Assembly (NCBI GenBank): GCA_964481035.1
Contig: CAYZSE010000089.1
Coordinates: 1 to 14,854, forward strand
Direction: 5' to 3'
DNA: 14,854 nt
Source: JAAAPF01 sp964481035
GTDB lineage: Bacteria > Pseudomonadota > Alphaproteobacteria > Geminicoccales > Geminicoccaceae
Position numbers and translations under genes: made by a program. The notes beneath the pieces were generated by a model that saw nothing but the letters and a program-made list of their open reading frames with translations, searched no databases and had not been told where the DNA came from. This document shows, one piece after another, positions 9,281-14,854 of the stretch; within the stretch, counting starts at the first letter, position 1; each line of letters opens with the position of its first letter.

Positions 9281-10720
9281 ATGGACGAGCTGAGCACCAC
9301 CAACGTTTCGACGGGCAAGATCGCCCAGGTCATGGGCGCCGTCGTCGACGTCGCGTTCGCGGGCGAGCTGCCGCCCATCTTGACGGCGCTGCACACCGAG
9401 GTGAACGGCAAGCGGCTGGTCCTCGAGGTCGCCCAGCATCTCGGCCAGTCGACGGTCCGCACCGTCGCCATGGACGGCACCGACGGCCTGACCCGCGGCC
9501 AGGAGGTCATCAACACCGGCGAGCCGATCGCGGTGCCGGTGGGGCGCGCCACGCTCGGCCGCATCCTCAACGTCGTCGGCGAGCCGGTGGACGAGCGCGG
9601 GCCCATCGGCGCCGATGCGACCATGCCGATCCACCAGCCGGCGCCGCTTTTCGTCGACCAGTCGACCGAGAGCGAGGTGCTGGTCACCGGCATCAAGGTC
9701 GTCGACCTGCTGACCCCCTACGTCAAGGGCGGCAAGATCGGCCTCTTCGGCGGGGCCGGCGTCGGCAAGACCGTGCTCATCATGGAGCTCATCAACAACA
9801 TCGCCAAGGCGCACGGCGGCTTCTCGGTGTTCGCCGGTGTCGGCGAGCGGACCCGCGAAGGCAACGACCTCTTCTGGGAGATGGTCGATTCCAAGGTCAT
9901 CGACCTCGACGACATCACGAAGTCGAAGGTCGCGCTCATCTACGGTCAGATGAACGAGCCACCCGGCGCCCGCGCCCGCGTCGGCCTGACGGGCCTCACC
10001 GTTGCCGAATACTTCCGTGACAACGAAGGTGCCGACGTCCTCTTCTTCGTCGACAACATCTTCCGGTTCACCCAGGCGGGCGCGGAGGTGTCGGCGCTCT
10101 TGGGGCGCATCCCGTCCGCGGTGGGCTACCAGCCGACGCTCGGCACCGACATGGGTGGCCTGCAGGAGCGGATCACCTCGACCAACAAGGGTTCGATCAC
10201 CTCGGTGCAGGCGGTGTACGTGCCCGCCGACGATCTGACCGACCCGGCGCCGGCAACCACCTTCTCGCATTTGGACGCGACCACGGTGCTGTCGCGGTCG
10301 ATCGCCGAGCAGGGGATCTATCCGGCGGTGGATCCGCTGGATTCGACCTCGCGGATCCTCGACCCGACCGTCATCGGCGAGGAGCACTACCGCGTCGCCC
10401 GCGACGTCCAGGAGACCTTGCAGAAGTACAAGGCGCTTCAGGACATCATCGCCATTCTCGGCATGGACGAGTTGAGCGAGGACGACAAGCTCGTCGTCGC
10501 CCGCGCCCGCAAGATCCAGCGCTTCCTGTCGCAGCCCTTCTTCGTCGCCGAGGTGTTCACGGGCTCGCCCGGCAAGCTCGTCTCGGTCGAGGACACGATC
10601 AAGGGCTTCAAGGGCATCGTCGCCGGCGACTACGATCATTTGCCGGAGGCGGCCTTCTACATGGTCGGCAACATCGACGAGGCGGTCGAGAAGGCCAAGA
10701 AGATGGCCGCCGAGGCCTGA
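9281..10720 (+). CDS. atpD: F1F0 ATP synthase subunit beta
   Basis: The product is 479 residues, the catalytic subunit of F1. It shows Walker A GGAGVGKT (157-164, catalytic K163), the GERTREGN motif (188-195) with catalytic glutamate E189, and the nucleotide-contacting ALIYGQMNEPPGARARV region. The C-terminal lever loop reads DELSEDD (396-402), a conservative variant of the common DELSEED that touches gamma and epsilon. The ATG has a GGAGA ribosome-binding site about 7 bases upstream. It sits between atpG and atpC with short gaps. No truncation or frameshift is visible. Confidence 0.99.
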   Translation: MDELSTTNVSTGKIAQVMGAVVDVAFAGELPPILTALHTEVNGKRLVLEVAQHLGQSTVRTVAMDGTDGLTRGQEVINTGEPIAVPVGRATLGRILNVVGEPVDERGPIGADATMPIHQPAPLFVDQSTESEVLVTGIKVVDLLTPYVKGGKIGLFGGAGVGKTVLIMELINNIAKAHGGFSVFAGVGERTREGNDLFWEMVDSKVIDLDDITKSKVALIYGQMNEPPGARARVGLTGLTVAEYFRDNEGADVLFFVDNIFRFTQAGAEVSALLGRIPSAVGYQPTLGTDMGGLQERITSTNKGSITSVQAVYVPADDLTDPAPATTFSHLDATTVLSRSIAEQGIYPAVDPLDSTSRILDPTVIGEEHYRVARDVQETLQKYKALQDIIAILGMDELSEDDKLVVARARKIQRFLSQPFFVAEVFTGSPGKLVSVEDTIKGFKGIVAGDYDHLPEAAFYMVGNIDEAVEKAKKMAAEA

Positions 10721-10723
10721 ACA

Positions 10724-10728
10724 GGGAG
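10724..10728 (+). promoter_or_regulatory. Ribosome-binding site that decides the atpC start
   Basis: GGGAG lies 8 bases before TTG (10737) and 11 bases before GTG (10740). The spacing favours the unusual TTG start, although GTG one codon later cannot be excluded. Confidence 0.5.
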
Positions 10729-10736
10729 CGCGGGCG

Positions 10737-11144
10737 TTGGTGGACAAGCTCAACTTCGAACTCGTCTCGCCCGAGCGGCTGCTGGTGAGCGAGACGTGCG
10801 ACATGGTGGTCGTGCCGGGCGAGGAAGGCGATCTCGGCATCCTGGTCGAGCACGCGCCGATCGTGACGCTGGTTCGCCCGGGTGTGGTCGCCGTCTACCA
10901 GGGTGACACCATCGACAAACGCTTCTTCGTCGCCGGCGGCTTCGCCGAAGTCAACGAGCATGGGTGCATCCTCTTGACCGAGGAGGCGCTCGATCTCGCC
11001 GAAGCCTCAAAGGAGACGGCGGAGCGTCGGCTGGACACGGCCCGGCGGGATTTCGACGATCTGACGGAGGAAGGCCCGGCACGGGACCGGGCCGCTAAGG
11101 CGTTGCGCGTCGCCGAGACGCTGGTCGACGTGGTCGGCGCCTGA
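10737..11144 (+). CDS. atpC: F1F0 ATP synthase subunit epsilon
   Basis: The product is 135 residues, normal for epsilon, the small rotor subunit that binds gamma and can inhibit ATP hydrolysis. The N-terminal beta-sandwich includes FELVSPERLL, VPGEEGDLGIL and HAPIVTLVRPG, followed by FVAGGFAEV; a C-terminal helical hairpin begins near EEALDLAEASKE. The start is TTG at 10737 (giving M-V-D-K-L, which aligns with the usual M-A-D-K-L) or GTG at 10740; a GGGAG site better fits TTG. It is the last gene of the F1 cluster. The F0 genes are absent, as expected for alphaproteobacteria in which F1 and F0 operons are separate. Confidence 0.95.
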   Translation: MVDKLNFELVSPERLLVSETCDMVVVPGEEGDLGILVEHAPIVTLVRPGVVAVYQGDTIDKRFFVAGGFAEVNEHGCILLTEEALDLAEASKETAERRLDTARRDFDDLTEEGPARDRAAKALRVAETLVDVVGA

Positions 11145-11213
11145 CTGCGCCGCCGCCGCGCGGCTAGCCGGGAAGGGACAAGCGCGTCGCGCCGCGACCG
11201 GCCGGCCGCACGC

Positions 11214-11219
11214 GGAGGG
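11214..11219 (+). promoter_or_regulatory. Ribosome-binding site that decides the first permease start
   Basis: GGAGGG is a strong Shine-Dalgarno. A GTG at 11219 overlaps it and so cannot be served by it, whereas the TTG at 11225 is 5 bases downstream. The protein then begins M-L-R-Y, as is usual for DppB-type permeases. Confidence 0.55.
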
Positions 11220-11224
11220 TGATC

Positions 11225-12226
11225 TTGCTGCGCTACGTGGTTTGGCGCGTGCTGATGATGATCCCGACGCTGATCGCCATCAGCTTCGTGGTCTTCGTCA
11301 TCATCCAGCTTCCCGAGGGCGACTATCTCGACGCCATGGTCGCGGAGATGGAAGCCCAAGGCGAGCGCCTCCAGGCCGACCAGATCGCCTACCTGCGCGC
11401 CGAGTACGGTCTCGACAAGCCGTTCTGGCGGCAGTACCTCGACTGGATCGGCCGCATCGTCTTCCACTGGGATTTCGGATATTCATTTGAATATGATCGC
11501 CCCGTCTTGGAGATCATCGGCGATCGCTTCTGGCTGACTGCAATCTTGGCGCTCGGCACTGTTATTTTTACCTGGATCGTGTCTTTTCCTATCGCCATTT
11601 ATTCGGCTGTCTACAAATATTCGATAGGAGATCATATCCTGACGTTTATAGGATTTCTCGGTTTAGCGACTCCGAATTTTCTTTTGGCACTGATCCTGCT
11701 ATATCTGTCGCAGGTCTACTTCGGCACGTCGGTCGGACAGATCATGGCGGACGAGTACATCGGCGAGCCGATGAGCTGGGGCAAGTTCCTGTCGATCCTC
11801 GAGCACATGTGGGTGGCCGTCGTCGTCATCGGCACGGCCGGCACCGCCGGCATGATTCGGCGGATCCGAGCCAACCTCCTCGACGAGCTGCAGAAGCCTT
11901 ACGTCGTCACCGCCCGGGCCAAGGGGCTGCCGCCGGTTCGAGCGCTCCTCAAATATCCGCTGCGGCTGTCGCTCAACCCGTTCATCGCCGACATCGGCAA
12001 CCTCCTGCCGGATCTCATCTCCGGCTCGGTGCTCGTCGCCTTCGTCCTGTCGTTGCCGACCAACGGCCCGATCCTGGTCAACGCCCTGCAGAGCCAGGAC
12101 ATGTACCTCGCCGGTGCCATCGTCATGATCGAGGCGATGCTGGTCGTCGTCGGCGTCCTCGTCTCCGACCTCGCGCTCGCCGCGCTCGATCCGCGCATCC
12201 GTCTCGGCCAGGGGGTCCGGCGGTGA
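11225..12226 (+). CDS. ABC transporter permease, DppB/OppB type (peptide/nickel class)
   Basis: The product is about 333 residues, an inner-membrane permease of the binding-protein-dependent class. An N-terminal membrane segment (about 8-29) is followed by a periplasmic loop with YGLDKPFWRQYLDWIG, typical of DppB/OppB. More membrane segments lie at about 103-126, 137-162, 195-213, 262-277 and 296-316. The cytoplasmic EAA loop that docks the ATPase is at about 226-252 (VTARAKGLPPVRALLKYPLR). The TTG at 11225 is preferred because it is correctly spaced from GGAGGG; GTG at 11219 would add two residues. The gene overlaps the next permease by 4 bases. The substrate cannot be told: peptides, nickel and sugars all occur in this family. 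Bases about 11471-11710 are AT-rich with codons unlike the rest. No binding protein or ATPase gene is adjacent. Confidence 0.88.
   Translation: MLRYVVWRVLMMIPTLIAISFVVFVIIQLPEGDYLDAMVAEMEAQGERLQADQIAYLRAEYGLDKPFWRQYLDWIGRIVFHWDFGYSFEYDRPVLEIIGDRFWLTAILALGTVIFTWIVSFPIAIYSAVYKYSIGDHILTFIGFLGLATPNFLLALILLYLSQVYFGTSVGQIMADEYIGEPMSWGKFLSILEHMWVAVVVIGTAGTAGMIRRIRANLLDELQKPYVVTARAKGLPPVRALLKYPLRLSLNPFIADIGNLLPDLISGSVLVAFVLSLPTNGPILVNALQSQDMYLAGAIVMIEAMLVVVGVLVSDLALAALDPRIRLGQGVRR
11471..11710 (+). other. AT-rich patch inside the first permease gene
   Basis: By hand count bases 11461-11700 are about 45% GC and 11581-11640 only about 38%, against about 72% at 11341-11400 and 65% at 11761-11820. The reading frame is intact, but codons here are TTT, TAT, ATT, GAT, GGA, two ATA (11624, 11648) and one TTA (11663), which are avoided in surrounding genes. 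It encodes about residues 82-162, including the second and third membrane segments. Hydrophobic residues alone do not explain it, because other membrane segments of the same gene use GC-ending codons. Confidence 0.8.
11479..11494. repeat. Perfect AT-rich palindrome within the patch
   Basis: ATATTCA (11479-11485) and TGAATAT (11488-11494) are perfect inverted arms around TT. A second inverted pair, GATCGCC (11495-11501) and GGCGATC (11519-11525), follows at once. Both lie in coding sequence. An operator or regulator-binding role is possible but unproven. Confidence 0.5.
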
Positions 12227-13365
12227 GGCGTTATGTCGACCCCGAGCCGTTCGATCCGGCCGGCGAACGCCCGCTCACCCCGGAGCAGGAGCGCTTCTAC
12301 ACCGCCTCCCAGTGGCAGCTCGTCTGGTGGCGCTTTCGCCGGCACAAGCTCGCCGTCGTCGCCTTCTGGTTTCTCGCCGTGCTCTACGCGTCGATCCTGG
12401 TTTCGGAGTTCATCGCCCCCTACGGCCTCGACAGCCGCCACGCCGACCACGTCTACGCGCCGCCGCAGGCCGTCCATCTGTTCCATGAGGGACGCTTGGT
12501 CGGCCCGTTCGTCTATCCTTACGGGTTCACCCTCAATCTGGAGACCCTCGAGCGCGAGTACACGGTCGACACCTCCGCGCCGCAGAGGCTGCGGTGGTTC
12601 TGCCGGGGGGACGCTTACGATTTCTGGGGGTTTTTCGCGAGCGACCTCCATCTCGTCTGCGCGCCCGAGGGCGGCACGGCCTTCCTGCTCGGCACCGACC
12701 GGCTCGGCCGCGACATGCTCTCGCGGATCATCTACGGTGCCCGGATCAGCCTCACCATCGGGCTCTTGGGGGTCGCCGTCAGCTTCGTCCTCGGCGTGAG
12801 CCTCGGCGGGCTCGCGGGCTATTTCGGCGGCTTCGTCGACAGCGCCATCCAGCGCGTCATCGAGGTCGTCCGCAGCTTTCCGGTCATCCCGTTGTGGATG
12901 GCGCTGTCCGCGGCGCTGCCCGTGAGCTGGGATCCCTTGTGGATCTATTTCGGCATCACGATCATCCTCGGTTTGGTCGACTGGCCCGGGCTCGCGCGCG
13001 CCGTGCGCGGCCGCATCTTGAGCCTGCGCGAGGAGGACTTCGCCCAGGCGGCCGTGCTCATGGGCGCCAAGCCGAGGCGCGTCGTCGGCCGGCATCTCGT
13101 GCCGAGCTTCAGCTCGCACCTCATCGCCAGCGTGACGTTGGCGATCCCGTCGATGATCCTCGGCGAGACCGCGCTCTCCTTTCTCGGCCTCGGCCTGCGG
13201 CCGCCGATAACGTCCTGGGGTGTGCTTTTGACTGAAGCGCAGAACATCAACGCCGTGGCGCTCTATCCTTGGCTGATGCTGCCTGTCGTACCGGTGATCC
13301 TGGTCGTGCTCGCGTTCAATTTCGTGGGCGACGGCCTGCGGGACGCCGCGGATCCCTACAGTTGA
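12223..13365 (+). CDS. ABC transporter permease, DppC/OppC type with long periplasmic loop
   Basis: The product is 380 residues starting from GTG at 12223, which overlaps the stop of the upstream permease (GTGA) and has AGGGGG 7 bases before it. The frame is open further upstream, but that part is a shadow of the first permease. An OppC-type N-terminus (WQLVWWRFRRHKLAVVAFWF) leads into membrane segment 1 (about 43-63). A periplasmic stretch of about 110 residues precedes the family signature GTDRLGRDMLSRIIYGARIS (157-176). The EAA loop is at about 271-301 (FAQAAVLMGAKPRRVVGRHL) and the C-terminus is GDGLRDAADP. The long loop carries the only two cysteines, C127 and C146, which may form a disulfide. 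It pairs with the upstream DppB-like protein as a heterodimeric pore. Substrate unknown. Confidence 0.9.
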   Translation: MRRYVDPEPFDPAGERPLTPEQERFYTASQWQLVWWRFRRHKLAVVAFWFLAVLYASILVSEFIAPYGLDSRHADHVYAPPQAVHLFHEGRLVGPFVYPYGFTLNLETLEREYTVDTSAPQRLRWFCRGDAYDFWGFFASDLHLVCAPEGGTAFLLGTDRLGRDMLSRIIYGARISLTIGLLGVAVSFVLGVSLGGLAGYFGGFVDSAIQRVIEVVRSFPVIPLWMALSAALPVSWDPLWIYFGITIILGLVDWPGLARAVRGRILSLREEDFAQAAVLMGAKPRRVVGRHLVPSFSSHLIASVTLAIPSMILGETALSFLGLGLRPPITSWGVLLTEAQNINAVALYPWLMLPVVPVILVVLAFNFVGDGLRDAADPYS

Positions 13366-13367
13366 GG
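13364..13367 (+). promoter_or_regulatory. Ribosome-binding site that decides the LprI-like start
   Basis: GAGG, overlapping the permease stop codon, lies 2 bases from ATG 13370 but 8 bases from ATG 13376. The spacing favours 13376; the signal peptide is intact with either start. Confidence 0.4.
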
Positions 13368-13375
13368 CCATGCCG

Positions 13376-13840
13376 ATGCTCGCCGCGCTGCTGCTCTTCC
13401 TGCTCGTTGCGGCGCCCGTTGCGAGCGCGGCCCGCGCCGAAGGCGACGGCGCCTATCTTGAGGCTTGCCTTGCCGCCGCCGGCGGCTACACCGACGCCGC
13501 CCGCGACACGTGCTTCGCTCAGGTCAGCGAAGTGTGCGTCGCCTCGAGCGCCGGCACGACGGTGGACTTGATCACCTGCGCGCAGCGCGAATACGACGTC
13601 TGGCAAGCGCTCCTCGACGCGGCCTATCGCCGCCTCGCGGAGGCGGAGCCGGCCGCGCGCCTGGCCAAGATCGACGCGGCGCAGGAGGCATGGCGGACCT
13701 GGCGCGACCAGCGCTGTCGGGTCTATGCGACCTACGAGGGCTCGATCTACGCGCCGCTGGCGGCCCTCTGCCTGGCCGAGACCGTGTCGCGCCGTGTCGT
13801 CGACCTCTGGGAGATCGAGCGCGGCTTCGTCGGCGAATGA
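13376..13840 (+). CDS. Secreted LprI-like (DUF1311) family protein
   Basis: The product is a small exported protein of 154 residues. The N-terminus MLAALLLFLLVAAPVASA is a clear signal peptide with likely cleavage after residue 18 or 21. The mature part has YDVWQALLDAAYRRLAE and AQEAWRTWRDQRCRVYAT, matching the helical core of the LprI N-terminal/DUF1311 family, in which the tryptophan-rich AQ.AW..WRD.RC motif is typical. Six cysteines (31, 46, 54, 68, 114, 132) suggest up to three periplasmic disulfides. One family member, Mycobacterium LprI, is a lysozyme inhibitor; most members are uncharacterised, so a lysozyme-inhibitor role here is not established. The gene begins within 10 bases of the permease stop and is probably cotranscribed. 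ATG 13370 is an alternative start. Confidence 0.8.
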   Translation: MLAALLLFLLVAAPVASAARAEGDGAYLEACLAAAGGYTDAARDTCFAQVSEVCVASSAGTTVDLITCAQREYDVWQALLDAAYRRLAEAEPAARLAKIDAAQEAWRTWRDQRCRVYATYEGSIYAPLAALCLAETVSRRVVDLWEIERGFVGE

Positions 13841-13881
13841 CGACAGCCGAGCCGATGCTCCCCGCCGAGCGCCACGGCCGA

Positions 13882-13914
13882 GGAGGCCGGGATGCCTCCG
13901 CGGTCCCGGCCTCC
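13882..13914 (+). terminator. Strong GC-rich hairpin after the permease/LprI unit
   Basis: GGAGGCCGGGA (13882-13892) and TCCCGGCCTCC (13904-13914) are perfect 11-bp inverted arms around an 11-base loop. It lies 41 bp after the last stop of the permease unit, in the position of a terminator. There is no T-tract after the stem (GAGAGCTTG follows), so it may be a factor-assisted terminator, an mRNA-stabilising hairpin or a REP-like element. The insertion sequence begins about 7 bp downstream. Confidence 0.55.
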
Positions 13915-13927
13915 GAGAGCTTGTAAA

Positions 13928-14009
13928 GGGCGATCGGAATCTCCCCAGAAGCGCCGAGGCAAAATTCCCCAGTTTCGGGTTCCGGTGATCAGCCGGGAAG
14001 GTGATCGGC
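13928..14009. repeat. Subterminal repeats of the IS21-family element
   Basis: Two copies of an AAT-(C)-TCCCCAG motif occur at 13938-13948 and 13963-13972. GGCGATCGG (13929-13937), GGTGATCAG (13984-13992) and GGTGATCGG (about 14000-14008) are variants of a second motif. Multiple short repeats near each end are typical of IS21 elements and are thought to bind the IstA transposase. Confidence 0.5.
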
Positions 14010-14828
14010 GCTCCGGTTTTTGGGCGGCCGGCCGCGCCGCTTGGGCTGCGGCGGTGGGGTGATGGCGGCGTGGGCGCGAGCATGCTCGGGAATGAGGTCG
14101 GCGTGCTCGCGCAGGTGGTAGCTGGCGCCCTCGATCTGGACGACGACGGCGTGGTGCAGGAGGCGATCGAGCAGGGCGGTAGCGACGACGGGATCGCCGA
14201 ACACTTCACCCCACTCCGCGAAGCCACGGTTGGAAGTGAGGATCATCGCGCCCTTTTCGTAACGGGCGTTGACCAGCTGGAAGAACAGGTTGGCGCCACC
14301 GGGGGTGATCGGTAGGTAGCCGATCTCATCGACGATGAACAGGTTCGGGCGGGCGAGGAAGCGGATCTTGTCGCCGAGGCGGCCCTCGCGTTCGGCGCGG
14401 CCGAGCGCCTCGATGAGCTCGGCCAGCGTGCAGCGGTAGACGCTCTTGCCGGCCCTCACCGCGGCGACGCCGAGGCCCGCCGCGAGGTGGCTTTTGCCGG
14501 TGCCGGGCGGGCCGAGCAGATGGACCACCTCGCAGCGCTTGATGAAGTGGAGCTCGGCGAGCGCCGGGATGCGGTTGCGGTCGAGCGAGGGCTGGAAGGC
14601 GAAGTCGAAGCCCTCGAGGGTCTTGGGCGGCGTCAGCCGGGCGGTCTTGAGCGCGACGCCGACGCGGTGGCTCTCGCGGTTGGTGTGTTCCTCGGCGAGG
14701 ACATCGTCGATGGCTTCGATGGCGGAGATCTCGCCGCGCTCGAGGCGGCGGACGGTGTGGTCGAGCGCTTCGAGTGCCCGCGGCATACGCAGGCCGACGA
14801 GGTGTAGCGGTCTACGGAAATGAGACAC
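13989..14828 (-). CDS. istB: IS21-family helper ATPase IstB
   Basis: The product is 279 residues, the AAA+ ATPase that selects target DNA and stimulates the IstA transposase of IS21 elements. Walker A is GPPGTGKS (106-113), Walker B is LFIVDEIGYLP (163-173, D167 E168), and LTSNRGF (197-203) is the sensor-1 region, followed by LLDRLLHHA with the arginine-finger-like R222. These are characteristic of the IstB/DnaC-like family. The tail PKRRGRPPK (262-270) is an AT-hook-like basic motif. The start is a GTG at 14828, chosen because it opens the conserved frame (LHLVGLRMPRALEAL). An ATG at 14839 overlaps the likely istA stop but is in another frame. The gene appears complete and intact. Confidence 0.93.
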   Translation of the reverse strand: MSHFRRPLHLVGLRMPRALEALDHTVRRLERGEISAIEAIDDVLAEEHTNRESHRVGVALKTARLTPPKTLEGFDFAFQPSLDRNRIPALAELHFIKRCEVVHLLGPPGTGKSHLAAGLGVAAVRAGKSVYRCTLAELIEALGRAEREGRLGDKIRFLARPNLFIVDEIGYLPITPGGANLFFQLVNARYEKGAMILTSNRGFAEWGEVFGDPVVATALLDRLLHHAVVVQIEGASYHLREHADLIPEHARAHAAITPPPQPKRRGRPPKNRSADHLPG

Positions 14829-14838
14829 GGCGTTTGCA

Positions 14839-14854
14839 TCAGGCGGCCATGGCC
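14839..14854 (-). CDS. istA: Likely C-terminal end of IstA transposase (partial)
   Basis: In IS21 elements istA lies directly upstream of istB. The minus strand here reads four codons (A-M-A-A) and then TGA at 14841-14839, 10 bases before the istB GTG. This is the position expected for the istA stop, but four residues cannot identify the gene. The assignment rests on gene order only. Confidence 0.3.

Larger units (their letters stand above)
13922..14854 (-). mobile_element. IS21-family insertion sequence, istB end (partial)
   Basis: The istB-type ATPase gene, the TGT start at 13922 and the short repeated motifs between that terminus and the istB stop fit the ends of IS21-family elements, which begin TG, end CA and carry several subterminal transposase-binding repeats. 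Only about 0.93 kb of a usual 2-2.5 kb element is inside the window; istA and the other end lie beyond base 14854. The exact end and the target duplication cannot be confirmed without the other terminus. Confidence 0.75.

Noticed and set aside
10466..10486. DELSEDD in place of DELSEED in the beta subunit.
   Set aside because: An E-to-D change in this loop is conservative and gives no reason to expect altered function.
11145..11213. Small palindromes in the atpC-permease gap, such as CGGCTAGCCG (11161-11170) and GTCGCG-C-CGCGAC (11186-11198).
   Set aside because: Short self-complementary runs are frequent in such GC-rich sequence, no T-tract follows, and no terminator or operator can be supported.
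11809..12222. Upstream extension of the second permease frame, giving 518 codons in total.
   Set aside because: This part overlaps the first permease in another frame and is rich in R, P and G. The GTG at 12223 with a good ribosome-binding site begins the OppC-like sequence.

Overview
This is a GC-rich chromosomal window, roughly 70% GC by eye, from an alphaproteobacterium. The strongest evidence is a stand-alone F1 ATP synthase operon (atpHAGDC, with no F0 genes) directly downstream of priA, with xerC divergent from priA. That arrangement and the protein sequences fit Rhodospirillales or Rhizobiales-like lineages; genus and species cannot be read from the sequence. No tRNA, rRNA, CRISPR array or riboswitch was seen, and no gene-free stretch exceeds 300 bases; the largest gap, about 200 bp, is the leader of the ATP synthase operon.

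Layout. Bases 1-110 are the 3' end of a class II fumarase gene (fumC, + strand). It converges with a minus-strand pair, xerC then an AsmA-family gene (3834 down to 115), and a small hairpin overlaps both stop codons (105-120). priA (3869-6064, +) diverges from xerC across only 34 bp. After the ~200 bp leader come atpH, atpA, atpG, atpD and atpC (6265-11144), tightly packed, encoding the delta, alpha, gamma, beta and epsilon subunits of the F1 sector. About 80 bp further on lie two translationally coupled permease genes of the peptide/nickel (Dpp/Opp) ABC class (11225-13365) and a small secreted LprI-like protein (13376-13840). No substrate-binding protein or ATPase gene is next to the permeases. 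A strong GC-rich hairpin (13882-13914) ends that unit. The rest of the window is the istB end of an IS21-family insertion sequence (about 13922 to the edge) that runs off the window with istA outside.

Functionally the window is mostly housekeeping: the TCA cycle (fumC), chromosome dimer resolution (xerC), replication restart (priA), envelope biogenesis (AsmA-like) and ATP synthesis, followed by an accessory import module and a mobile element. No clearly new system is evident. The best items for a second look are an AT-rich patch of about 240 bp inside the first permease gene, with foreign-looking codon use and a perfect palindrome; the incomplete ABC system; and the insertion sequence sitting directly beside a hairpin. 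Several very long antisense open frames were judged to be high-GC shadows.
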